Below, piece by piece: positions 35,634 to 43,649 of a stretch of DNA of 54,443 bases. Position 1 is the first letter of the stretch. Each line of letters opens with the position of its first letter. Position numbers and translations under genes: made by a program. Origin of the DNA: a virus; the IMG/VR virus record IMGVR_UViG_3300021379_001249, positions 1 to 54,443 of that record; one strand, 5' to 3'. The notes beneath the pieces are model-generated. The model worked only from the letters and a program-made list of their open reading frames with translations, was not told the DNA's origin and made no database searches.

Positions 35634-35662
35634 CTTACTAACGCACTATTTCTGTTGTTAGT

Positions 35663-35670
35663 TATTTATC
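35663..35670 (-). promoter_or_regulatory. T4-type late promoter (GATAAATA)
   Basis: The minus strand reads ACTGATAAATAACTAACA, between tRNA-Thr and the ATG of the 1960-aa gene (about 30 nt upstream of it). It probably starts late transcription of the fibre region. Confidence 0.6.
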
Positions 35671-35683
35671 AGTTATATTATCA

Positions 35684-35755
35684 AGCCCCCGAACGGATTT
35701 GAACCGATGGCCTACGCTTTACAAAAGCGTTGCTCTACCGCTGAGCTACAGGGGC
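35684..35755 (-). tRNA. tRNA-Thr (anticodon UGU)
   Basis: The minus strand folds as a complete cloverleaf: acceptor GCCCCTG with CGGGGGC (one G-U), D arm GCTC..GAGC, anticodon stem ACGCT/AGCGT with loop TTTGTAA (anticodon TGT), and T arm with GGTTCAAATCC. No CCA is encoded. It reads ACA codons, which are frequent in this AT-rich genome. Confidence 0.93.
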
Positions 35756-35757
35756 AA

Positions 35758-35841
35758 TAGGAGTGGGGGGACTTGAACCCCCACGAAGTTACCTTCAACA
35801 GATTTTAAGTCTGGTGCGTCTACCGATTCCGCCACACTCCC
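35758..35841 (-). tRNA. tRNA-Leu (anticodon UAA)
   Basis: The minus strand gives acceptor GGGAGTG with CACTCCT, the D-arm sequence GGCGGAATCGGTAGACGC typical of leucine tRNAs, anticodon loop CTTAAAA (anticodon TAA), a long variable arm (GAAGGTAACTTC) and the T arm GGGGGTTCAAGTCCCCC. The discriminator base is A, as expected for Leu. Position 27-43 looks mispaired. It reads UUA, a common codon in AT-rich phage DNA. Confidence 0.93.
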
Positions 35842-35847
35842 AAAAAA

Positions 35848-36102
35848 TTAGGGGTATTCTTTTTCTCCACCACCTAATGCCATTTCAAAAGAACCTTCAA
35901 GATCCTCTCCATCACCATAAACTTCAATTAGTCTATCCCAAATAGATGCATCAACTCCATCTATCCACATTCCCCAAGTACCAGTATCTTCAGGATCTGG
36001 ATCCCAAGTGCAAATGTCTGCTTCGGGATAATTAAATTGAATAAAATCAACTACTTCAAGTTGATCATTTTCCGTTTCAAGATATACCTTCAAATCATCC
36101 AT
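35848..36102 (-). CDS. Small acidic protein, unknown function
   Basis: This 84-aa, very acidic protein (for example TWDPDPEDTGTWGMWIDG) is not recognised. It is the last protein gene before the two tRNAs. Just upstream, AAGGAG is followed at once by an 18-codon ORF (36095-36151) whose stop overlaps the start of this gene; this could be a leader peptide or chance. The acidic, tryptophan-rich make-up suggests a small regulatory or DNA-mimic-like protein, but that is speculation. Confidence 0.6.
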   Translation of the reverse strand: MDDLKVYLETENDQLEVVDFIQFNYPEADICTWDPDPEDTGTWGMWIDGVDASIWDRLIEVYGDGEDLEGSFEMALGGGEKEYP

Positions 36103-36158
36103 TATATGTCGGTGGATGAAATGTACAATATTCGTTAAATGTAATCTTCATCTCCTTA

Positions 36159-36338
36159 TTAGTCAGATTCGCATTTTTCGCTGCTTTCGGTAAGTTCCAT
36201 TTCGCAGCGAATAACATTTCCATAGACTGACGGGTTTCTGTTCTCATACTCGTAACACTTAAGAATTTCTTCGTAAAACCCTACAGGGTAAATTTTTGCC
36301 GGAATTTTTTTTGGCGCTTTTTTGGAATTAAAGCTCAT
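36159..36338 (-). CDS. Small protein, unknown function
   Basis: This 59-aa protein starts at ATG 36338 behind GAGGGAAAA; longer upstream reading is possible but would overlap the preceding gene and lacks a ribosome site. The N-terminus is basic (MSFNSKKAPKKIPAKIYPVG) and the C-terminus acidic with two cysteines. It starts 7 nt after the stop of the 60-aa gene, inside the short operon driven by the sigma70-type promoter at 36554-36582. No family is recognised. Confidence 0.55.
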   Translation of the reverse strand: MSFNSKKAPKKIPAKIYPVGFYEEILKCYEYENRNPSVYGNVIRCEMELTESSEKCESD

Positions 36339-36345
36339 TTTTCCC

Positions 36346-36528
36346 TCAGAGAGGACTTGAATACGCGATAGCATCTTCGGGTGCAGTATCACGAATGAAA
36401 GACAACACATTCATGAACTCATCCATTGTCGTGCAATCCACAACCCTCTCATCACCTTCGTTGGAGTAGAGATAAAAATTACGGGTAGAAGGATCGATGA
36501 CGACTCGGGTGAGAAACTCGTCTTGCAT
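36346..36528 (-). CDS. Small conserved-type phage protein, unknown function
   Basis: This 60-aa protein (MQDEFLTRVVIDPSTRNFYL, then SNEGDERVVDCTTMDEFMNV) looks like the short hypothetical proteins common in cyanomyoviruses. It begins about 25 nt downstream of the -10 of the perfect sigma70-type promoter, so it is the first gene of that transcript. Function is unknown; its promoter suggests expression before the late genes. Confidence 0.65.
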   Translation of the reverse strand: MQDEFLTRVVIDPSTRNFYLYSNEGDERVVDCTTMDEFMNVLSFIRDTAPEDAIAYSSPL

Positions 36529-36553
36529 TAGGTGTTCCCTTGATTACCCACAT

Positions 36554-36582
36554 ATTATAAGGTAATCAGGAATCCTTGTCAA
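36554..36582 (-). promoter_or_regulatory. Perfect sigma70-type promoter (TTGACA-17-TATAAT)
   Basis: On the minus strand TTGACA (36577-36582) and TATAAT (36554-36559) are separated by exactly 17 nt, a full match to the bacterial housekeeping consensus. It overlaps the 3' end of the 80-aa gene and points at three small genes and two tRNAs. The -10 sits in the loop of an 8-bp inverted repeat (TGATTACC/GGTAATCA, 36541-36548 and 36561-36568) that could be an operator. It is probably used by the unmodified host polymerase early in infection. Confidence 0.8.
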
Positions 36583-36808
36583 GCAACTCACCGATGATTA
36601 TGTAGTAACAATCCACTGGCAACCCATTGGTATCCAGAGTGATCTCCCTCCCCTGACGACGCTTGACACGAAGATCTTGGTTCGCTCCAACCTGTGTCAA
36701 ATGAATTGTGATGGAGTCCATGTCAATATCCTCTTCCCATGATTCTGGGATAATAATTTCTTTTTTAGTTGTTCTGCCATGCAGAAATTCAAAGTTTGGT
36801 TCAATCAT
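36566..36808 (-). CDS. Small virion-associated domain protein
   Basis: This 80-aa protein resembles the C-terminal domain of the 334-aa spike-tip protein encoded at 38302: IIIPESWEEDIDMDSITIHL here matches IIKLPEYWKGLVDYDTITVN there, and DCYYIIIGE matches QCFYQVWVDR. It thus looks like a stand-alone copy of a small beta domain found in many phage structural proteins. Its ATG overlaps the stop of the 497-aa gene by four bases, so it is the last gene of the hub operon. Role unknown; a tail decoration or assembly factor is plausible. Confidence 0.65.
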   Translation of the reverse strand: MIEPNFEFLHGRTTKKEIIIPESWEEDIDMDSITIHLTQVGANQDLRVKRRQGREITLDTNGLPVDCYYIIIGELLDKDS

Positions 36809-38298
36809 TTCATAACCTCCGTTATTGATGTTACACCTAGGACAACTTGCAAGGACTCAAGTTTGTCCGCCTCTTCATTAAGTGTGCCTAAAATTTTTCT
36901 GATTCCGTGTATACTTAGTTGCTTTTGCACGGACTGCACTCTCAATGCCTGAGAACTTTCAACTAAGATATTAGTTTTACCATCTTGTGCTTTCAATGCA
37001 GTTTCTTTAGTGCTTGAGATACCGAGAGTATTTGTAATACCATCATTAATAGCGGTTGAACAAGATGATAGCGATTCATACAAAGTAGCTGAGAATATAG
37101 TGCTTGAACTACTAACAATTCTTCTTTGTCCTTCACTTGCTCTAGCACCACCCGATAAAATTGGAGCGTGACTGAAACCAAGTTTATAAAATGCTTGTCC
37201 TGCACCAACCTCAGGTTCAGGTTCGCCTCCAGCGTCAAGTGGTAGTACTTTAAGATTTTGATCCCAACTTCTTGGATTACTCAGAGCTCCAGAGTTGTCT
37301 AAGTAAACTGAAACTCCAGTTCCAAGTGTAGCAGTTGAAGCAATACTGATTGTTTGAGGGGTAAATGGATCCGTATCAAATGGTATGTCAAACCTCTTTC
37401 TACCACCTGTCTGAAAACCTGCTGGATCTTCAAGAACTCTAAATGAGACAAACGTTCCGTCTGCCTCAGGAGCTGATGCTGCTGCTCCCGTAGGTGAAGC
37501 GATAGTCAAAATATTTACAACAACACCTGTGCTGCCAATGCCAGTTGAAGGAATAGATCGAATGTCTTGCGTGGTTGTTCCCACTCCAACTATTTTTGTG
37601 GTTTGAGAAATAACAGACGTTTTACCTGAACTTACGATCACCTGATTAGTTCCAAATGTAAGTCCCGATCCTACAGGTTGCATTACAGTAATAAAAGTTG
37701 AACCAATGCTGCAAGTTCCAATAAACTCACCCACTAATGTGTCACCGATATCTTTATCAAAAGGTTCTGAATATATTTTAAGTCCATATCTATTTCTTCT
37801 GTCTAAAGCAAAATACGGATCAGTTATTATATCAGCAGTATCATATTCTTCTTCAAAAAGATTTGAAAAAGTTTGGTTAATGGGATAAAAACTGACAATG
37901 CCTGTGGTGCCCACATAAGCAACAGTGCTACCTATACCTGAAGTTGAACGAAGATTTCGATCTGTGGGTTGATATCCAAGTCCGTTAAGTCTAGTACACT
38001 CAAGCGTATAATCATCAGGATCAGCACCACCACTTGCTTGAAAATCAACCACTCTCCAAAATAAATCGCTCACACAATCACTATCAATTGCATCTTCATA
38101 TGCACTGGCAACATCATCAAAAGATCGATTCACAACATTCAAGTCTTCAAGGACTTGTGTTTCTATTTTTATAATACCTGTATCGTATAATAACTTTTGA
38201 TCGTCAAGTTCAAGGATAGTAGTTTGAAGAGTTTCAATATTTTGAATCTTAAATTCAATATCCTCTTGTGCTTGTTTTTGTAAATTAGTTGAAAGCAT
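36805..38298 (-). CDS. Virion structural protein, baseplate hub region
   Basis: This 497-aa protein has an N-terminal coiled-coil-like stretch (about 5-75; EDIEFKIQNIETLQTTILEL), a beta-rich body (about 100-400; VGVGTTTQDIRSIPSTG, FDIPFDTDPFTPQTISIAST) and a second helical end (about 435-497). It resembles structural proteins of unknown role in marine T4-like phages. It sits 3 nt after the spike-tip gene and is coupled to the 80-aa gene, so it probably belongs to the baseplate centre or its periphery. The exact T4 counterpart is not clear. Confidence 0.65.
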   Translation of the reverse strand: MLSTNLQKQAQEDIEFKIQNIETLQTTILELDDQKLLYDTGIIKIETQVLEDLNVVNRSFDDVASAYEDAIDSDCVSDLFWRVVDFQASGGADPDDYTLECTRLNGLGYQPTDRNLRSTSGIGSTVAYVGTTGIVSFYPINQTFSNLFEEEYDTADIITDPYFALDRRNRYGLKIYSEPFDKDIGDTLVGEFIGTCSIGSTFITVMQPVGSGLTFGTNQVIVSSGKTSVISQTTKIVGVGTTTQDIRSIPSTGIGSTGVVVNILTIASPTGAAASAPEADGTFVSFRVLEDPAGFQTGGRKRFDIPFDTDPFTPQTISIASTATLGTGVSVYLDNSGALSNPRSWDQNLKVLPLDAGGEPEPEVGAGQAFYKLGFSHAPILSGGARASEGQRRIVSSSSTIFSATLYESLSSCSTAINDGITNTLGISSTKETALKAQDGKTNILVESSQALRVQSVQKQLSIHGIRKILGTLNEEADKLESLQVVLGVTSITEVMK

Positions 38299-38301
38299 TT
38301 T

Positions 38302-39306
38302 TTATTCCCTCACATCATAATGAAATCCAGCGATAGAATATTCAGTGTTATCTCCTGGATAGTCTGCTGCTGACTCTCCATCATATTCTACCACAAGTGG
38401 TTGATCAGATAACCTGTCAACCCACACTTGGTAGAAACACTGAACATTAGTCAGATGATTTCCTGCAATTATAATTCTATCCTCCTGAATATCTTTTACG
38501 TACAAATCATCCTTTCTTCCAAATGGAGTTAAGTTTACTGTAATTGTATCATAATCAACTAAACCTTTCCAGTATTCTGGTAACTTGATGATATGATTAC
38601 CATCAAGTTTTCCCCTTATGTAAATAGCAGACTCTGGCCCTTCTACACAAATATGCCTGACTCTTTTGCCCTTTCTGGTGGGGTGAGCGAGATCAAAACC
38701 TTTTCTAGATGATAAAGTTTTTCCACTCTTTTTAGATAAAACATCTGCACCAGTGATTAAACTGGTTGATACTAAAGGCCCATTAACAACAGTGGGGCCT
38801 GCTAATGCTTTCGCTGACGCTCTGAACTCGGCACCTGCTTGTGCCTGTGCTCCAGTTTCAACCGTTGCGCCGGTATCAACCTGAACACCAAGTTTTTTCA
38901 TCAATGCGATGAACTTTGTTTCAAGTGGTGAGAAAGTTAATTTTGAAGTTAAGTTTGTTTCGATAACAATGGTGGTTGCCATTGTGATACCAACTGGGCC
39001 AAGGGGATCACCAAGAACAACATCAATGGGTGTTGATGCCGGAGGAGGAAGTCCTCTAATATGAAAAATAGAAGGTGCCTTTGCCGCCAAAGGGTTACTG
39101 ATGGGATCTGGCCTTGTAACCATCATCGCAGCAGTGTGAATAGGATGAAGTATAGGACTTCCAACCATCACACCACCATTAAAGAATCCTGTGCCAGGAA
39201 TGGCAGCAGCACCTGTCAGATAAGCAGCGCAAGGAATAGGTATTGATCCTTGAGGGGAAAAGTTTACCTGTAGTTGTTTACCGATATGTATGTCTGATAC
39301 TTCCAT
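38302..39306 (-). CDS. Spike-tip-like baseplate protein with PAAR-like N-terminus
   Basis: This 334-aa protein begins with a Gly/Pro/His-rich region (GSIPIPCAAYLTGAAAIPG, GVMVGSPILHPIHTAAM) that resembles PAAR-type tips which cap phage spikes. A low-complexity middle (TGATVETGAQAQAGAEF) follows, then a C-terminal domain (about 215-310; KRVRHICVEGPESAIYIRG, IIKLPEYWKGLVDYDTITVN) widespread in cyanophage structural proteins. It directly follows the beta-helix spike gene, which fits a tip or tip-plus-chaperone role. The PAAR assignment is tentative because the usual metal-binding pattern was not confirmed. Confidence 0.6.
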   Translation of the reverse strand: MEVSDIHIGKQLQVNFSPQGSIPIPCAAYLTGAAAIPGTGFFNGGVMVGSPILHPIHTAAMMVTRPDPISNPLAAKAPSIFHIRGLPPPASTPIDVVLGDPLGPVGITMATTIVIETNLTSKLTFSPLETKFIALMKKLGVQVDTGATVETGAQAQAGAEFRASAKALAGPTVVNGPLVSTSLITGADVLSKKSGKTLSSRKGFDLAHPTRKGKRVRHICVEGPESAIYIRGKLDGNHIIKLPEYWKGLVDYDTITVNLTPFGRKDDLYVKDIQEDRIIIAGNHLTNVQCFYQVWVDRLSDQPLVVEYDGESAADYPGDNTEYSIAGFHYDVRE

Positions 39307-39924
39307 TTATAATAGACTCTGTAAAAGTTTTTTAAGTGTCTCAGCGTATTGAATTGGAGACATTGAACCCGATCCAGTGAATGAAGTAACGGGAGATACA
39401 TCAGGAGATTCACTTACTTTAAAAGTTCCTGCATCAACCTTAACACGTTGTCCAGAGTTGATGTTTACGTTTCTCTCTGCTGCCATTCCAATGGCATCCG
39501 CTGCAACTACTCTAACTTCACTAGATGCCATGTCTATTGTTGAATTAGAGTTAATATTAACAAACCCGGTAGTCGATCCATTGCCATTTGCAATAAGATC
39601 AATATCCTGTGCCATTATTCTCACTCTGCCTCTAGGTGCATATAATATTATGTCACCATTTTCAGCATATGTAATTGCAGAAACACCATCAACTGGTTTT
39701 TCACCACATCTAACATTATACACGGATGGCGCAGAAACGTTAATGGCACCATCAAGGTTACCACTCATCTGAAGTCCGATATATTGTGCTCTTTTAAAAG
39801 TTGAAGGAAAAATACGACGAATCATTACCGCCATCTTATTATTCCTTGCATCAGTGGTGTCAAGGACAAGTTCACCAGTGGTGTTGCCAAACCTATTATA
39901 ATCTGGACATTCTACTGCTGCCAT
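39307..39924 (-). CDS. Baseplate central spike, gp5 beta-helix-like
   Basis: This 205-aa protein carries, at about 100-175, short regular beta repeats (GDIILYAPRGRVRIMAQDID, NINSNSTIDMASSEVRVVA, NVNINSGQRVKVDAG) typical of the triple-stranded beta-helix spike of T4 gp5 and VgrG (family knowledge). It lacks the OB-fold and lysozyme domains of T4 gp5; those appear in neighbouring genes. It ends in a short amphipathic helix (YAETLKKLLQSLL). It sits between the OB-fold hub gene and the spike-tip gene, its start overlapping the previous stop by one base. It should puncture the host outer membrane. Confidence 0.72.
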   Translation of the reverse strand: MAAVECPDYNRFGNTTGELVLDTTDARNNKMAVMIRRIFPSTFKRAQYIGLQMSGNLDGAINVSAPSVYNVRCGEKPVDGVSAITYAENGDIILYAPRGRVRIMAQDIDLIANGNGSTTGFVNINSNSTIDMASSEVRVVAADAIGMAAERNVNINSGQRVKVDAGTFKVSESPDVSPVTSFTGSGSMSPIQYAETLKKLLQSLL

Positions 39925-42900
39925 TATACCTTACCTACACAATCGATTACTTGTAGAGTTGGAGTTCCGAATGGAACAACGAATCCAGAGTCATTAGCAT
40001 TAACAAATCCTAATATTGGTTTCAAATCAGCATTAAATCCGGTTCTTGTATTTATTTTAATATCAGGAAGGACTGTGTATCCAATACCAGGGTTTGTAAT
40101 GTTGACACCTAATATCTTACCATCTTGAATGATCAAATCACCAACATTACTTGTGTCTCCGGGTTCATATCCAAATCCAGGGTTCGCAACAAATACACCG
40201 TCAAGAGTGCTGATGAAATCATCTCCAGAAGAACCGGGGCCAGGAGGACATCCTGGTGCTGTGACAGTAACACTGAACTCAGGTATTTTGCCCCAGTTAG
40301 GATCAAGCAGTTTCTCTCTCATCTTAGGGCCAACTCTCAAGAAGAACTTATTCTCCAAGAAAAATCTAATATCTTGCTCAGTAAATCCTTGATCAAATGC
40401 TCTTTGTGCATCAACATCAAAACCGAATTGATACCTTACTCCAGTCTCATAAACCTTTCCATAAGAATAATCAAACTGTGTCATATCTTTAATCATAGGA
40501 TTGGTGCCAGTTATGACACAACCTGGCAGCAAATCTTCAGTAAAGTTTTCATCAATAACTACTGGATTTTCACCAGGTAAAGTGATGGTGTCTCCATAAA
40601 ATAGGGTGATAGTTTGTCCCTCAGTGTGAGGAATATCCCAATCAAAGTTTGCTCTATGCACAGAGGTTTGACATCTATTTGCCCATACTCTTCCGCTTCC
40701 CCCTTTGTCACCAATTGGGAAACTATCATATCCATATCCAGGATCAAGCATAACCACATCAGACACCCCGTTTGATAGGGTGGTATCATCTTCCGCTCTT
40801 AGATTAATATTGAAACCTCTAACATAAGTTGCCTGCCTTCCAGGTTCTAGACTGTTTGTCATATCAAAAGCAACCTTAAATCTGGTGGCAGAAACAGATT
40901 GAGGATAGGTTGATGATAATGTAATTGATCTATCAGACGCTACAAGTCCACTTGCTCTAAGTCGTTTTGTTACACCAGTAACTTTTAAATCAGGATTGTC
41001 ACCGAAATCTCTTACATCAATGTAATACCCAATGCTACCGACAAGGTGTCCTTCTGTTCCAGTGCCATCATAGACAACTGTCTCTATAATCTCTTCGTCA
41101 GTAACAGTTATGCTAACGGGAGATGTAGGAGCATAAAAAGCAAATCCGTAAGCATTATGAGTTCTATCTAAAAAATATTCAGGTGATCCTTCGTTTATAT
41201 CACTTGTAAACAAGACATCATTGTTATTAGTCTTTGCGTAGAGCAATGTGGTTGGTATTTCTCCACCATCAATCTTAAACGGACGATTTCCAGTGGCAGG
41301 GAAAACGTAAGCGGTGTAACTACTTAATGGTTTTCCTGCATTGCTTCGATTCCCTTCCTCATCATCAATAAGGCGGATAGTTCCCGGTGGTTGAGGGCCA
41401 ACAAACACATTAGCTAATATACCTTCATTAGTATATCCTTCAGGAGGTGTGCTATTTAAACCAGTGAAATGATCTAAGGTGGTTGGATTATAATATCTGT
41501 ATAATGGAGTCGTGGTGAATGTTACTGAATTGACATTTCTAGTTGTTTCAGTGCGTGCTTCGATTTCATTATATCTTGTTACCGTAATGAAATCTGTGAG
41601 GGATGGATCAATGGTAATAGTTCCCTGAACATCAGTAATATCATATGTCTGTTCAGTAATGTCAGTGTCACCGTTCTCAATATCAGTGCCTCCATTGATA
41701 CCTCCTCCACCAACCTGATCAATGACAGTGATTCCTCTTGCACCCTTTCCCTTACCACAAGCATCCTCAAATTCTATTAGAGGGGGACTGGTGTATCCAC
41801 TACCAGGAGTGACTATTTGAACTCCAAGTATTTCACCAACTGCGTTGACAACAGCATTTCCTGAGGCACCTGTGCCACCACCACCCCAGAATTTGACGAT
41901 AGGAGGGCCACAATTTACAGCACCAGTGTTGCACGAACCGTCAATAACACTCTGCCATATCGTGCCCATATTGAGATCACTGAGGGGATTATAAGGTGAT
42001 CCGTCACTGTTAGAGAAATTGACTATCGAATCAACCTCATTTCCAAACTCATCAAATACACTTTCAAATGTTGTCGTTATATTTCCCACACCAGTCGAAA
42101 CATCTCTTACAAGTCCTTGTGCCTGAGTAAAGATGTTATTAAAATCTATGACTTCTTTGGGTGCAGATGATCCATTTAAGAAGTCCCATTTCTCAGTCTG
42201 AGGGCACTCGTTCTTAACAGGACATTTAAAGAAGTCTAATAGATCAATGACGAATTGAATTAATTCATTTGCAAAGTTAATACCTTTTCCAAGAAGTTCC
42301 GTAAAGGTTGAAAGAATTGAGTTGATCGATCCAACAATATTACCTAAAATATTTCCTACAATACCACCAAAAATATTCTGAACTAAACAATCTGCTGCAT
42401 TTAGAATCTTATTGATAATGGTTCTCAATATGTTTGCAACAATATCTTCCAGTCCAGAAAGGATTCTATAGAACAAACATGAGATAGCAGAGAGTGCTTT
42501 ATCACTTGCTTCATTGGCAAGGTATCTTGCACTGAGTGGTACATTACCTATTAAGTTATTGACAACTGTTGTTATCTTTCTCAGCACCCATTTTCTAACT
42601 TCCTGCATTAAAGCAGCAATAATTCTTGAGATGTCTCCTGCTGCATTGGCCAATGAAATATCAAATTCTTGATCACCAATACCGATACCACTAGCAATTT
42701 TAGCATTGTTTATGCTGTTTCGTGCATCTTTTCCAAACTGTTGAGCGGTGACAAGAAAACTATCATCTCCAGTGATACCTGTTTTAATTGCCTCCACTTC
42801 TCTAATTAATTTTTCAATAGCATCATTAACACCAGCAACATTTACCTTTTCGCAAGATGCGGGTTTAGGAAATTTGGGAAGTGGTGTATCATAATCAACA

Positions 42901-43418
42901 GTAGTATCAAAATAAGATACGTCCTGAGAATCATACAATTCACCAGAATTAAATCCATTTTTTAACTCATTGAGAAAAGTATGAGGAACTACCGAATCAG
43001 TAACAAACCCACTAAGTGCTTGTTCTCCTGTACTGTCATCAAATCCTCGAAGAAGATTGGAAATATAATTAGGAACTATTTTTTCAATAAAAAGAGTGCC
43101 ACTATCAGGATCTTTTGAAACGTAGACAAAATCGTTTGGTACATACCTTATTATACCAACCGTTTGTGCTCCCTTACCGCTAGAAGTTGCAACCGGATAA
43201 GCGACAGGGAGTTTATTTTCTGGTTTATCTGGAGGATCTTCTCCAAGAATACGAACTCTGTATCGAGCAGCAACAACGTCAGGTTTTACACTACCAAACT
43301 TTTCAGTATCATGTGTGTCTAATTGTGTAAAAGTACCAACAATCACAGCAATTTTTCTCTGGGTGTCAGCCCAGAGTTTTACTATCTTTTTAGAATCGTA
43401 TCTGCTCTCTAATCCCAT
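39924..43418 (-). CDS. Large baseplate hub protein with gp5-like OB fold
   Basis: This 1164-aa protein has an N-terminal region (about 10-115; ARYRVRILGEDPPD, LPVAYPVATSSGKGAQ, DFVYVSKDPDSGTLFIEKIV) that matches the layout of the gp5/VgrG OB fold. Amphipathic hydrophobic helices (about 290-395; GGIVGNILGNIVGSINSIL) follow. Around 639-765 lies a DUF5648-like repeat (LYRYYNPTTLDHF, EGYTNEGILANVF), found elsewhere in secreted and surface proteins. Four PGxGY motifs (about 540, 893, 1084, 1111) mark short beta repeats. It is probably the hub component joining gp27-like protein and the spike. The OB-fold call is by pattern only. Confidence 0.6.
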   Translation of the reverse strand: MGLESRYDSKKIVKLWADTQRKIAVIVGTFTQLDTHDTEKFGSVKPDVVAARYRVRILGEDPPDKPENKLPVAYPVATSSGKGAQTVGIIRYVPNDFVYVSKDPDSGTLFIEKIVPNYISNLLRGFDDSTGEQALSGFVTDSVVPHTFLNELKNGFNSGELYDSQDVSYFDTTVDYDTPLPKFPKPASCEKVNVAGVNDAIEKLIREVEAIKTGITGDDSFLVTAQQFGKDARNSINNAKIASGIGIGDQEFDISLANAAGDISRIIAALMQEVRKWVLRKITTVVNNLIGNVPLSARYLANEASDKALSAISCLFYRILSGLEDIVANILRTIINKILNAADCLVQNIFGGIVGNILGNIVGSINSILSTFTELLGKGINFANELIQFVIDLLDFFKCPVKNECPQTEKWDFLNGSSAPKEVIDFNNIFTQAQGLVRDVSTGVGNITTTFESVFDEFGNEVDSIVNFSNSDGSPYNPLSDLNMGTIWQSVIDGSCNTGAVNCGPPIVKFWGGGGTGASGNAVVNAVGEILGVQIVTPGSGYTSPPLIEFEDACGKGKGARGITVIDQVGGGGINGGTDIENGDTDITEQTYDITDVQGTITIDPSLTDFITVTRYNEIEARTETTRNVNSVTFTTTPLYRYYNPTTLDHFTGLNSTPPEGYTNEGILANVFVGPQPPGTIRLIDDEEGNRSNAGKPLSSYTAYVFPATGNRPFKIDGGEIPTTLLYAKTNNNDVLFTSDINEGSPEYFLDRTHNAYGFAFYAPTSPVSITVTDEEIIETVVYDGTGTEGHLVGSIGYYIDVRDFGDNPDLKVTGVTKRLRASGLVASDRSITLSSTYPQSVSATRFKVAFDMTNSLEPGRQATYVRGFNINLRAEDDTTLSNGVSDVVMLDPGYGYDSFPIGDKGGSGRVWANRCQTSVHRANFDWDIPHTEGQTITLFYGDTITLPGENPVVIDENFTEDLLPGCVITGTNPMIKDMTQFDYSYGKVYETGVRYQFGFDVDAQRAFDQGFTEQDIRFFLENKFFLRVGPKMREKLLDPNWGKIPEFSVTVTAPGCPPGPGSSGDDFISTLDGVFVANPGFGYEPGDTSNVGDLIIQDGKILGVNITNPGIGYTVLPDIKINTRTGFNADLKPILGFVNANDSGFVVPFGTPTLQVIDCVGKV

Positions 43419-43421
43419 CTA

Positions 43422-43649
43422 TCAGTTGTCGTGTGTTTTACACTCAGGTGCGCCAGGCTCCATCTCACAAAAGAGTTCAAGTGCAGTGGGATCGTGGTGA
43501 TCACCTGCTTCAATTTCTTCCTTATGATTTTCAACGTAAACTTCAAGTTCGTGAAGTTCTTCTTCGATGTGGCGGCGTTGTTGTGGAGACGTTGTGGGAT
43601 TCTCAAGAATCTCCTTGTCCGTTTGGATGTGCTTTTCTACGCTTTCCAT
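43422..43649 (-). CDS. Small protein with CP12-like C-terminus
   Basis: This 75-aa protein ends DPTALELFCEMEPGAPECKT with C61 and C70 spaced C-x8-C, the same as the C-terminal disulphide loop of CP12 (DPLExYCxxNPExxECRxY). CP12 binds GAPDH and PRK and shuts down the Calvin cycle in cyanobacteria (family knowledge); phages use it to redirect carbon. The N-terminal cysteine pair and the AWDxVEEL core are missing, so PRK inhibition may be lost. It lies inside the baseplate operon, one base overlapping the gp27-like stop, so a structural or assembly role is the alternative. Confidence 0.65.
   Translation of the reverse strand: MESVEKHIQTDKEILENPTTSPQQRRHIEEELHELEVYVENHKEEIEAGDHHDPTALELFCEMEPGAPECKTHDN

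Noticed and set aside
35634-35842. tRNA genes as a prophage attachment site
   Set aside because: No integrase and no repeated tRNA end was seen; tRNAs are ordinary cargo in large lytic cyanophages.
36339-36410. Longer start for the 59-aa gene at 36410
   Set aside because: It would overlap the 60-aa gene widely and lacks a ribosome site, while ATG 36338 has GAGGGAAAA just upstream.
36541-36568. Rho-independent terminator at the inverted repeat
   Set aside because: The stem is AT-rich and not followed by a T-run on the minus strand; it overlaps the perfect promoter, so an operator-like role is more likely.
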